Assembly: GCA_021234155.1 (NCBI GenBank)
Contig: JAJEKV010000046.1
Coordinates: forward strand, 7,817,012 to 7,881,011
Direction of reading: 5' to 3'
Length of the DNA stretch: 64,000 nt
Source: Isoetes taiwanensis
Lineage: Eukaryota > Streptophyta > Lycopodiopsida > Isoetales > Isoetaceae
A program made the position numbers and the translations under genes. This document shows, one piece after another, positions 41,031 to 51,300 of the stretch (the stretch's first letter is position 1; the number at the start of each line of letters is the position of its first letter). The notes under the pieces are model-generated. The model saw nothing but the letters and a program-made list of their open reading frames with translations. It was not told where the DNA came from and ran no database searches.

Positions 41031-41065
41031 AACCCTAAAATAACCCTAAAATAACCCTAAAGTGA
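41031..41065. repeat. Telomere-like CCCTAAA direct repeats
   Basis: Three direct copies of AACCCTAAAAT, 11-bp period, related to the plant telomere repeat and to the telo-box promoter motif. They lie immediately upstream of the chitinase-like frame. Confidence 0.55.
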
Positions 41066-41797
41066 ATAAAAAGAAATAAAGAAATAAAAATAAAAGGGGG
41101 TAAACCATTGGGGATATGGAATTTAGACAATAAAAATGCGGAGTACACTCTAGATATACTGATTAGTATGCCTCGTATAATACGTCAATGAAATCATATG
41201 AAAACCATGCCAAAAAGCGTATAAAATCACAAAATAAAAACCCATGTTATAATGCTAGATATTTCGACTGCGGATCAAAGCAGCGTGATCCGTAGGGTTT
41301 TACGGAATCAAGTCAATTAGAGCCAATATTTCCGCCGGGGAAACACCTGGAATAAGGTATTAGCATTTTGCAGGCTGTCATCTGATCGATTGGAATGTCG
41401 AGCTAGAGCGATGCCAAAGATTCGGCGCTTTATATGTCGAACGCCCCTTTATATACTAGTAAAAGGACCTCTTTTCGGCACTAATGCAAGAGGCTCTTCA
41501 TCTATTCATCTTTATTAAGCTTTATGGGTTTTTTATGCAATGTTGATTGAGAGCCATTGAAGGGAGCAATATTCTTGGTATTGTGCTAGATCCATGGCTA
41601 TAAATATTTTAGCGTAAAATCAGCATCTCAATTGAACATACGGTATAAAAACAGCATTGCCATAATAAACATACGATTTTTACATAACCATGGTCTCAAA
41701 CTCGTGAATCTTCCTTATATCCCAAAAGAATATTACCTCTCAATAGATAGTTGAGAAAAGGCACATGAGGAATGTCTATAAACCTTTATGGGTAGAA
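41066..41797. other. Noncoding stretch with a relic of the array unit
   Basis: No gene. At 41,510-41,650 a plus-strand segment (TTATGGGTTTTTTATGCAA, GAGCCATTGAAGGG, AGATCCATGGCTAT) resembles the TATGGG/GAGCCACTGATGGG/GATCCACGGCTATTAAG part of array units (for example 13,663-13,790). Confidence 0.45.
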
Positions 41798-43929
41798 TGT
41801 AACGAACCCAGTGGCTTAGACTAGTTTATAATCGCATGTTCTAGTAGAAGAATTGTGTCAGTATCGGATTGTGCAAATCATTGTTGATATGCTTCTATGG
41901 ATGCGTTGGGGGCGACATTTAAATTACATAAGAAACTTTAGCTAAGGTTATTTAAAACCTTAATAACTTAAATTCAAAAGGCGTGAGCACCATAAAATAG
42001 GGGGTGAAGAATCAGGTTTATGGATATGCTGAACCGTGCTAAAATCTAGCATGATCCAGCATGGTCGATGGGCATCTGGCAGTGGGGATGCAGTACCAGG
42101 TGTAGATTTCATTCCATGGGCAAGCATATAAGAAGCAGAAGGAGTTGGCCGGATGGGCAAAAGGAGGAGGAAAGAGAATCGGTTGGGGCTGAGCAAATTG
42201 GAAGCAGAGCAAGAACCAAGAGTCCAAAGCCAAAACTCAGGTGGGGATTTGATCTATGTCTTGATTTTGCAGTCTGATTGGGGTCGGATTGTGTGGAGCA
42301 GAGTTTCTGAAGCATAGCCGCCACCTACCTGTGATCCAAAACCCAGACCCGAGAAAGAATCCTTCTTGTGAAACCTTCTTGTTAAATTGCTGTGTTAATT
42401 AAAAAAACAGAAGACCCTGATGGAATTCGGCCTCTAGAACCTGGAAATCCAAGCTTTGCATCCCATTTCAGTCAGAAACCGTCATTTTGCTTGTGGCCAT
42501 CTCTGCCTTGGACTCATCTGCCGATCCACCTTCTCACCCTGATTCCAAGCCTTGAGATCATTTTCGCCTTGTAAACCCAATTTCGGAAGCAATCTTTGGC
42601 TTCGGCGAGCTTGCAGATCCAGTCGGCCAGGCAAAAAGGGGCCGTTGTTGGGCGCCCACAAATCTGTTACAGGTTTTCTGATTTCTATTGAAGGGGGATA
42701 CCAGGGTCCGGTATACCCAGACCTTTAAAATCCTATATTAAAGTTAAGCTTTAAAACCTTAAGTGTTTTTACAATTGTAGTACCATTGACCAACTTGCTA
42801 GGCGAACCAACCCGCTAGGCAAATATACCTTATGAGACCAAGATTTTATCTAGCCGAGGAACTGGAGTTTATTCTTGATATCCTAATCATATGACTTGTC
42901 TAGAATTTGATAAAGTGTTGCCGGCTCTTAAAAGCTATTTAGGACTTGAATGTTGTTGCCAGTCCAGTATTAGGGAAAAGTATCTGCCTCTAGGGTATGA
43001 TGTGGGATGTTTATACGTGCATTTGATATTGCTTTGTAAGTATGAATAGGGTGTGGGGCACTTTACGGAATTGCATTATGTATCTGAGATGGTATTATGG
43101 ATATGGTGCACTTGAATCAAGGGATGTTGTGCATTTGCATTTAACGGCCCACCTTCGGAGTGGTGGGGTGGCCGTGTAACTCTGCATCCGTGCCAGATGG
43201 CCTGACGGATGAGTTGAATCATGTATGTACAGATGGAGAGAGTGGTCTCATTGGGGTCGCCACCCAAGGATTACGCTTGTCATTTAATTATGCATGGAAT
43301 GTGAGTTATAGAATGTGCTAACCTTGCAGGGGGAGTATCAACGTAACAGGTAAATAACGTATTATTGTTATGCGTGCATGTGAAGATCCCAATGTCCCTC
43401 CCCACTTAGTCCTTGTGGACTAACCCCAGATGTCTGTTGTTATGTAAGATGGCACGTCCTGAAGCTACCATTGTACTGGACCTAGACTCTTTCGTTACCT
43501 GGTGGTTTAACGAGACGGAGGATGAACCCGCTCTAATGTCCAAAGAAAGAGTTTACGAGATCATCATGTCCTTGTTCTGGCAGTTATATTATGCGCAGCA
43601 GCAACCCCGAATTGAGGCCCAAGACCCGGAGCGTGATGGGGAATCTTCTTCCGGGGGTAGCTCTAGCGACTCCTCCTCGGTCACTTCCGAGGAGGGGGAA
43701 GATCGAAGGGGCAATTGAGCATGAGTGTCGGGGTTGCTTGGGTTTTTGTATATTATGGGTGTATTGTGATGGTGCAATGTGAACTCTTCTTTATATATGT
43801 GGCCTTGAGCCTTATGTAAATGATTTGATTGTAACCAAAACTTTATGAATAGAAGTTCGGGATGATATGATTGTCTTTATCCGAATTATTTAGTGCAACG
43901 GCCTAGGCCAAGGGGCTAGGTCTGTTTCA
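41798..43929 (+). repeat. Gypsy-B 5' LTR (about 2.1 kb)
   Basis: It starts TGTAACGAACC, a common start for plant chromovirus LTRs, and ends just before the tRNA primer site at 43,932. The exact 3' end (…TGTTTCA) is inferred. No matching 3' LTR is present because the element is cut at 47,695. Unusually, it contains an open frame of 89 codons (43,449-43,718). Confidence 0.6.
43449..43718 (+). CDS. 89-aa ORF inside the Gypsy-B LTR, unknown
   Basis: ATG at 43,449, stop at 43,716-43,718. The N-terminal half is folded-looking (VLDLDSFVTWWFNETEDEP, VYEIIMSLFWQLYYAQQQ). The tail is acidic and Ser-rich (SSSGGSSSDSSSVTSEEGED). I do not recognise the family. It lies in the LTR about 210 bp before the end, so it would be upstream of gag in the genomic RNA. 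It may be a chance ORF or a small accessory protein. The upstream AAG-ATG-G context is favourable for initiation. Confidence 0.4.
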   Translation: MARPEATIVLDLDSFVTWWFNETEDEPALMSKERVYEIIMSLFWQLYYAQQQPRIEAQDPERDGESSSGGSSSDSSSVTSEEGEDRRGN

Positions 43930-43931
43930 GT

Positions 43932-43943
43932 TGGTATCAGAGC
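43932..43943 (+). promoter_or_regulatory. Gypsy-B primer binding site (tRNA-iMet)
   Basis: TGGTATCAGAGC is exactly complementary to the 3' end of plant initiator tRNA-Met, the standard minus-strand primer of many plant retrotransposons. It fixes the LTR end and the orientation. Confidence 0.9.
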
Positions 43944-44065
43944 CCAAAGTTCTGACAACCTTCGGGTCGTGGGAATTAAGGGTTAGAAACTTAAGAAGTC
44001 TACTGGAAAGTAGAGTTGTTTTATGGAAAATAACCATTGCCATCATTTTCCAGTTGGTTATCAGG

Positions 44066-44938
44066 ATGTCTAGAAATAATGATAACGGTTCAGGAGCTGG
44101 GGGAAGTGGCACTGCTCCTATCATAACTGAGCAAATTTTGGCAGCTATGCAACAACAACTTGCCACCATGCAACAGCAGCTTGCCGCCAAGGATGCTGAC
44201 CTTGATGAGGTCAACAAGGTTTTAAAGCAACTGAAGATGGAGACATTTAGTGGTAAAGATACCACAGATGAGGATGTTGATGCTTGGTTGAAAGGGATCG
44301 AGTTTTATTTTCAAGTTAGGAAAACTCCCGATCTATTAAAGGCAACCATTCTTCTATATGCTATTAACTTGGACACGCCAAGATGCGGTGGGAAGAGTAT
44401 AAGAAGGCTAATCGGCTTTTTAGAGCGGATCACGTGGAGTACCTTCAAGGTAGCATTTAAACTCCATTATTTACCTGCTGAGTTTGAGCTAGAGCAGATG
44501 AACAAGTTCCAAAATTTAATTCAAGAAGATACAGTAGAAGTATACGCCAATGCATTTAGGGCATTGCAACCGTATGGACCCATTATGGCGGTGGCACAAT
44601 TACGACAAGTTTATTAGGTGGGCTCAAGCGGAGTTGACTTTGTTAGTTGGAGGGTAACCTATCGGTTTAGAAGGAAGGAAGGAAGGAAGGAAGGAAGGTG
44701 TATTTTTACATCGTAGCATTAGCCAGCATCCCTTAGGACATACGACGGCACATGGCATGTTCCTGGGAAGCTATCCGAGTCTCCAAGTTCAAAGAGCAAG
44801 TCCAGAATTGGATCACCAAAAATCGAGAGGAAACAACCCAAAAGGAATACCCTCATAAGCAGAGAGAGAGATCTTTTGCGGAGATACTCGAGGAAATGCA
44901 CGTCCTACTCAAGAAAGGCGGTCAAATGGACCAAGCCA
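44066..44938 (+). pseudogene. Gypsy-B gag (capsid part)
   Basis: ATG at 44,066 (MSRNNDNGSGAGGSGTAPII). A Gln-rich coiled segment (MQQQLATMQQQLAAKDADL) follows, then the retrotransposon gag core: FSGKDTTDEDVDAWLKGIEF, TWSTFKVAFKLHYLPAEFEL and MNKFQNLIQEDTVEVYANAF. The first frame stops at 44,615-44,617. A GAAG microsatellite (44,668-44,697) marks the break, and a second frame (44,752-44,943) gives KFKEQVQNWITKNREETTQ before another frameshift into the zinc-knuckle frame. Gag would form the virus-like particle. Confidence 0.8.
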
Positions 44939-44939
44939 G

Positions 44940-45302
44940 ATGAGTTCCGAGGAGCAGGAACGTTGCTGCCGAGAAAGATTGTGTTATTATTGCAAAGAAT
45001 CTGGGCATATTTCAGCTCGTTGTCCTAGAAAGTGGCAAAATAGGGGCAATACAGGACCGCAAGCTAGTAGTGGGAACCCAGGAGACTGGAATAGACCAGT
45101 AACGAGCACGCCAAGTGTTAGTGGATCTCGAAATACTCGCACGGAGGAGAGGCCTGCACGAGCTAAAGCGGTTACCTTAGAAGAAGCAGGAGCAGCACCA
45201 GATATGCGTGCATACGCCATTGGTGGAGGCCTGCTGAGTATATTGCTACTGACGTTATCCATCTACCAGGTAGCATTCGAATGCAACCTTTTCATTTTCT
45301 GA
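44940..45302 (+). pseudogene. Gypsy-B nucleocapsid with CCHC zinc knuckle
   Basis: The frame reads RERLCYYCKESGHISARCPRK, a perfect C-x2-C-x4-H-x4-C knuckle, then a Gly/Asn/Ser-rich linker. It runs out at 45,302, overlapping the protease frame from 45,281, so one frameshift separates them. This is the C-terminal part of gag. Confidence 0.8.
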
Positions 45303-45895
45303 TTGACAGTGGTAGCACACACAATTTTATTTCGCCTAGATTGGTTGCTCAGATGGGTTTGAATGTCATTGCACGAAATCCTAAATCTATAGAGTTAGCA
45401 GATGGTGTGATTAAGATGTCAAATGGGTTTGTGCCTCGCTTGGACTTTAAACTTTGTGGGCTAAAGTTTCATACTAACTTTGAAGTCCTTGATCTGGGTA
45501 AGTATGATTTAATTCTCGGAATGTCGTGGTTGAAAGCCGTAGGGGCCTACATCGACTGTAAAGGCAAGGCTGTCCTTTGCACCTTGTCAAATGGTTCTAT
45601 CAAGAGATTGGGTAGTTGCCCTATGCTTTCTGGGCCTTCCATATTGACCTGCAAGCAGGCAAAGTGCTATTTGCGCAAGGAAGGAATCATGTATGTTGGA
45701 ATGATAAGTAAAGTTGCAGAAATGCAAGAAACTATTGTTCCAAAAGCTATTCCGGTTGTGTTAGAAGAATTCAGGGATGTGTTTCCTGACAAGTTAACAG
45801 AACTGCCTCCCTTTCGTGAGGTGAATCATGATATTGAGTTGCTTCCAGGATCTGCACCACCTTCGCGACCTCCTTATCGTTTTAATGTGGTAGAG
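45281..45895 (+). pseudogene. Gypsy-B aspartic protease and start of RT
   Basis: FLIDSGSTHNFISPRL holds the catalytic D-S-G of the retroviral-type protease. KYDLILGMSWLKAVGAYIDC follows as the usual second half. After the linker come EEFRDVFPDKLTELPPFREV and PPSRPPYRFN, the start of the RT. The frame is interrupted at 45,895 by a 242-bp insertion with terminal inverted repeats. Across the insertion the same frame continues (VVE then [11 protein letters not shown]), so the break is due only to the insertion. Confidence 0.85.
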
Positions 45896-46137
45896 ACCCA
45901 GGGGATTCACCTTTGATCAGCGTATAACCCATGAGAGTTCAACGGAGGGGTGTTTTTTGGACCATTTGCGTACGTATACTTAGGGGTTAGGGGTGTTTTT
46001 AGGCACTGATTTGGAGCAATATCTATACACAGAGGGGTCAAATTGCCTTTTAAAATTGCGTATACAAGGGGGGTTTTTTGCTACCCTCCGAACGCAGATG
46101 CCATACCCCCCTTATGTATAAGTGCATCCCCCGGGGG
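45896..46137. mobile_element. 242-bp MITE-like insertion in Gypsy-B pol
   Basis: The ends ACCCAGGGGATTCAC and GTGCATCCCCCGGGGG are imperfect inverted repeats. It is flanked by the direct repeat TAGAG (45,891-45,895 and 46,138-46,142; up to 7 bp if GG is included), a target duplication. Removing one copy and the insert restores the pol frame exactly. It has no coding capacity, so it must be non-autonomous. The interior has G-runs and GTATAC steps on both sides. Confidence 0.85.
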
Positions 46138-46142
46138 TAGAG

Positions 46143-46748
46143 ATGGCAGAACTTAAAAAGCAGCTTGAAGAATTGGTAGAGCAATGCTTTATTAGGCCTA
46201 GCACATCTTCATTTGGAGCCCCTGTCTTATTCGTAAAGAAGAAGGATGGAAGTCTGCGTTTGTGTGTAGACTATAGGCTATTAAATCAGGTAACTATCAA
46301 GAATGGTTACGCTTTGCCAGTGGATGATCTATTTGATCAACTAAGTGGTGGCAAGTTCTTTTCAAAGATTGACTTGCGATCTGGCTACCACCAGATCCGG
46401 ATTAAGGAAGGGGATATCCCTAAAACTGCTTTTCGCACCAGATATGGCCATTATGAATTTGTGGTAATGCCATTTGGGCTTACCAATGCACCAGCCACTT
46501 TTATGAGGCTTATGAATGATGTTTTCCGGGCTCATCTTGACCAATGTGTGCTTGTGTTTTTCGACGATATTTTGATTTATTCCAAAACACTTGAAGAGCA
46601 TGTTGAACATTTGCGCTCAGTTTTGAAGCTTTTAAGACAACGTAAGGTTTATAGTAAGCTTTCCAAATGCAGTTTTGCTCAAGGGCAGTTGATTTACTTA
46701 GGCATGTTGTCTCCAACAAGGAAATTGAGCCGGATCCTGAAAAGGTAA
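46143..46748 (+). pseudogene. Gypsy-B reverse transcriptase
   Basis: A full RT core in one frame: [78 protein letters not shown] and the active site [16 protein letters not shown]. The palm residues D, F-x-DD are intact. A single-base deletion near 46,705 shifts reading to the next frame ([15 protein letters not shown]). It copies the genomic RNA into cDNA. This is one of the best-preserved RTs in the window. Confidence 0.9.
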
Positions 46749-47740
46749 AAGCTATACAAGACTGGCCACAACCTCAATCTGTAAGGGAGATCATGACATT
46801 TATAAGATTAGCTGGATATTATCACAAGTTTGTAAAGCATTTTTCCAGGAAAGCAGCTCCATTGACCACCCTACTTCAAAAAGATTTAGCATTCCAATGG
46901 TCAGAGGTATGTAACCAAAGTTTTCAAATTTTAAAAGATGCCTTGACGCATGCACCAATTTTAAAAATTCCATCTATGGAGCGGGATTTTTGTGTGGTAA
47001 CTGATGCCTCAGACACTGGGATTGGATGTGCTTTATTACAAGATGGCCATGTATGTGCGTATGCATCAAAGAAACTTAATCCAGTTGAACAGAATTATCC
47101 AACGCATGATTTGGAAATGCTTGCAATTGTGCATGCTTTGATGTTATGGAGGCATTATCTTTTGGGTAGGAAATTTCTCCTCAAGACCGATCATCAGAGT
47201 CTTAAGTATTTCCTTACGCAGCCTCAGCTAAATAATTGCCAGAAACGATGGATGCAACTGCTGCAAGAGTATGATCTCACCATAATGTATCAGCCTGGAA
47301 AAGATAACGTAATTGCAGATGCGTTGTCCCGGCGATCATACTGTGCTGCCATTAGTGTTGCTAATACGCAATGGGACAGCAATCTTACGCAGTTGATCCG
47401 AGAGGATTCTTATTTCCAGCCTATAGTAGCAGCACTTGAGAAAGGGGAAAACAATAATCCCTATAAGATTGAAGCATCCAAGTTATTCTACCACAATCGG
47501 TTGTGCATACTGGATAATGCCGAGCTTAAACAGCAGATTATGAAAGAAGCTCATGATAGTCCAGTATCGGGTCATCCAGGAGTTCAGAAAACTCTTCGTA
47601 AAGTCCGCAAGCAGTTCTTTTGGCCTAGCATGAAGAAGGAAATCTTAAGCTATGTGGCCAGATGTTTACCATGCCAGAAAGTAAAAGCCTCTCACTGTGA
47701 CGTCCCCTACTCATATGTGGTGCACCCGCCACAACCTTGA
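46667..47740 (+). pseudogene. Gypsy-B RT thumb, RNase H and integrase start (truncated)
   Basis: The frame is open for 357 codons and useful from about 46,703. It has the RT end ([34 protein letters not shown]), RNase H (VVTDASDTGIGCALLQDG, NYPTHDLEMLAIVHAL, KTDHQSLKYFL, KDNVIADALSRR) and the H2C2 zinc-binding integrase start (HDSPVSGHPGVQKTLRKV ... CLPCQKVKA). At 47,695 Gypsy sequence stops and the Gypsy-C LTR begins; the last codons to the stop at 47,740 belong to that LTR. The integrase core is missing. Confidence 0.85.
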
Positions 47741-49089
47741 CGAGTTCCAGTGGGAAGAATGAAGGGGTCATTTGACCCTGTCTCCCTCAGGGCCTACCTA
47801 GCTGCGGAAGCATAACATACATGTAAGTATACATACATCAACATCACATGACCATCACGAAGGATGGCTCACCACATATCTACATAGACAGAGATCAGTA
47901 CATCACATATGGAGATCCTACCCAAGGCTCAGACTCAAGGGGGATGACTGACGGCTTGGGCCTCCAGAAGTCATTGCAGACAGAATTCATGACAAATGGA
48001 TTTGGCTGGCATAAGAACATGGCTTAGGGTAGTCCACTCCATCCGCCCCTCCTGTGCACACTTGGCATAGTAGGTTGAAAGGTCTTGGGACTGGTAGCCG
48101 CATGGGATGCATAGCGGAGGGGCTATTCTGGTTGCATCTCCCGGTTCGATGAGGCGGTAGGGATTGCTCCCACGAGGAGGTTGGCATCTTGACTCAAGGG
48201 TGTCGAACCCATGCAAAGCCATACTTTGAGTGGCGAGCATTAGGACTAGTACTGCTTTGTAGTCCCGATAGGCTTTACTACCGGAGGGGCGTGATCATGA
48301 GCCGGGACATGAACCTCCTTATAAGCCGGTCGGCCCCTCCACCCACAACCCAGGTGTGGCTCTTGTACACATCATAGAATTTAATAGTGCATTAAAGAGG
48401 ACTAGCTGGGAGCATCAAACTACTAGGCTTTTTAGGGCCTCTACCCCCTTCCCAATACAATGATTCCGCGAGAGATCATCATCACATACATATCATAGAA
48501 GAACTAAAGAACAAGATTTAATCTAAATCACAGAAGTTAGGTTCTTTAGTTATGGCTTGATATCTAGAGGTCTAGATGGCTGCTATGGGCAATTCAATAG
48601 GCTAAACCTACTTATTCTATGCATGGGAGGCGGATTAGACTATTGAATTGGCAAAATACATGATCCCTGGCTTGCTCCTCCTGCTCTGAGAGCAGCGTCC
48701 ATATTATTGGGCGCTTGAAGATGAAGCAAGAAAGGAAAAGCTGATAATTTGGGCTGCTCGAGGAGGCGGAACCGAGTCGAGATTAGCTCTTGGAGCAAGC
48801 GAAACGGAGCTCTAGAAGGTTGTGGATGGAAATGGAAAGTTAGGGTTTGGATACCTTATATAGGCTATAAGTTAGGGCTAGGGTTTCCATCAACCCTTGA
48901 GATGCCCACTTATTATTTAAGTGGCTAAAGTGCACACATGAATAAATGCGCACACACTTGCAAGTTGCCCCTTAGGGCGCTACTTGCTTAGCTACGTCGG
49001 TACCGTCAATCGGGGATAGCGTAATGCGGCGTGACGATCGATGCGATATCGATCACGGGGACCCATTATCTTGTCTTTGGGCATCGTCA
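47696..49089 (-). repeat. Gypsy-C 3' LTR (1.39 kb)
   Basis: On the minus strand it runs TGACGATGCCC ... GGGGACGTCACA. The purine tract before it (AAGGTGGGGGAGA, minus strand at about 49,091-49,103) is the polypurine tract. It aligns with the Gypsy-A LTR in opposite orientation, including CAGGAGGGGCGGATGGAGTG and the CAGCCTTCGTGATGG-type block. It joins Gypsy-B directly at 47,695. Confidence 0.75.
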
Positions 49090-50109
49090 TTCTCCCCCAC
49101 CTTGAAATGATGTTGTCCGCAGCATTATGGGTCTCCCCACCTTGGGGTCTTCTTGTTCTGCAACCAACTTGATGCACACAATTTATTATAAATATACTTA
49201 CACAATTATCAGAATTACCCTAAGGTAATATTTTTAAAACATTACTATGACATTTCATTATCCAAATAACTTATCAATTCATACAATATTTAAGTTTATC
49301 CAGGTTTAGCAATTTCATATAATTTATCTTTCCAATTACTCTTCATTCCTTGCAACACATTCCAACAAAACTTGTGTTGCAAGTCTTTGTAGCTCGACCT
49401 CCTTGCCCTCTGGAGCGCTCTATTGACCTGCAGGTCGAGACTACGTTAGTACCCTTTTAATTATTAATAAAATTATGGTTATAAGGGGACCACCCATCTA
49501 ATTAACTATATGAATGCATGACTAATCTCCCGGTGTAGGAAGAGGATGCTTCTTCCATCATTGGGTAGTGGGGACGGCCCTATAATGCCTATACCACACG
49601 CTTTCGATCATGGCCCGTGAGGGTTTAAGCGTAAGGGTCATTTAAGACGATCCTATCATAGCCCATGATTGGGTGCTACCTTATGCATGACCTCCCTGAT
49701 CATGCATACCCCAGTGCAGCATGGCCCAAAGGGTTTAAGCTAGAGAACATCCCTGATGATCTCATCCTCGCCCATGTTCACTTCTACCTTTAATCGCATG
49801 TCCTTCCCCTATGGACATTCTTACATTACGGTGCAACATTGCTCATGTTCACCATTTGCCTAACTAATTCAAGCAAAACCGCGGTCATGTCTATGATGAC
49901 ATTACACCACGTCCTAGAGATCACCGTAGTGGTCCCATCATCGGTGATTACGCATGCAACCCATACTTAGCATAGGCTGCATGCGTAGATTAATCTTAAC
50001 TACACATGAAATTAATCTAAGCGTGTCGGCATGCGAGCCGATTGCCGGAGATGACCTTGCCGTCCCATTGCTCATGAGCTGCGAGGTGATGCGCCTTATC
50101 GAGGTCTGC
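49090..50109 (-). other. Gypsy-C region between pol and LTR, no gene
   Basis: Noncoding sequence between the chromodomain and the polypurine tract, like 7,856-8,440 of Gypsy-A but longer. It has several CATGGCCC/GGGCCATG-containing blocks and no supported ORF. Confidence 0.5.
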
Positions 50110-51300
50110 TTAAGTACTCCGCGTTGCGTCTTCCACCGGCAAGTGTTTCCACTTGACCAAATATTGGAGAAACTCTAATCTCCTTGTCTTCTTGATCACC
50201 TTATCAAGGATCAAGTCTGGGACTATCTCTAGCTGCTCTTCTGTCATTTCCAACAACGTTGGCATGTCCAAGACTTTTTCTGGGTTTGGAGTATGCTTCT
50301 TCAGCAAACTCATGTGGAAGACTTTACGAATTTTCAGGTGTGCTAGCAGCTCTAACTTGTAGGATTTGGTTACCTACTCTCTTGGCTATTACGAGAGGGG
50401 TTGACCCACCTTGGAGCAAGCTTCTTACAATTTCGATGCGGAGCTTTTGCACGCCTTCACTTTGATCTTGAGCGGATGTTGTAAGCCAACACGGAACTCT
50501 CTCGGCCGTCCGGTGCTTGTCGGTGACGCTCTTTTGTCGACTCCTTGCTGCAAGAAGATATCCTCGGACCTCTTCTACCAGCTGCTTGCATGTCGGCTAA
50601 CATTTCTTCTTGAAACCTCTACCTTTGACGAGTTGTGCCAAGTGTAATGCGGAGTCGGACATTGGTAGCGTAGTTGATCATGAGCGGCGACATCACGGGA
50701 TGATTCACGCTTGGTGCTATTATAAGCGAACTCAACCAAGTGAATATAATCTTTCCACTTACTCGCTTGTTCGGACATATTTTCTTAGCATATCTTCCAA
50801 GATTACATTTAGTCCGTTCTGTTTGCCCATCCGATGCGAGGATGATAGGCCGTGCTCATGGACAGCTTCGTCTGGATCATCGCAAAAAGGTCCTGCCAAA
50901 AGGCACTCATGAACTTGGGGTCTCAATGGGAGATGATCTCTCGGCATACCATAGAGCCTAAAGATTTCCTTTGTGAAGAGAGGCTGTATCAAAGGCGTAA
51001 TGGGTGGTCACGCAAGGCACAAAGTGTGCCATCGCCGACTGACTTGTCGACCACAACCATCGGGGCATCTTTTCCTCTTGGCGTCTCGGGAGCCCTGTTA
51101 TAAACTCCATGCGATGACTTCCCACTTGGCGTTCGGCACGCTAATGGTTCCAATGCTCACGGAATTGGCTGCTGCGCCGCCGATGCGCTATCTGGTGACA
51201 CTCTTTGATGTAGCGAGCTATCGCTTCTTCATCCACGGCCAATAATAGCTGCGGTGCACTTTGAAATATGTCTTCATAAATCTGCGTGGCCGGCTATTGA
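50110..51300 (-). pseudogene. Gypsy-C integrase and chromodomain
   Basis: Minus strand. From high to low coordinates: integrase core pieces (LFTKEIFRLYGMPR near 50,950), KWKDYIHLVEFAYNSTKRES (50,690-50,760), then the C-terminal module MSLLKKHTPNPEKVLDMPT, LILDKVIKKTRRLEFLQYLV and KWKHLPVEDAT (50,110-50,313), a chromodomain. Each has a close match in Gypsy-A (6,922-7,855). Frameshifts are frequent. The sequence is noticeably GC-richer than Gypsy-A, and many of its broken triplets look like small deletions. Confidence 0.8.

Noticed and set aside
41031-41065. A true interstitial telomere block
   Set aside because: Only three degenerate 11-bp copies; too short and irregular. Noted as telomere-like only.
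41960-42324. Short ORFs in the first part of the Gypsy-B LTR
   Set aside because: They are short, occur on both strands, and have no motif; they are likely chance frames.
47696-47740. The last 15 codons of the Gypsy-B pol frame as integrase
   Set aside because: They are translated from the Gypsy-C LTR after the junction, not from pol.
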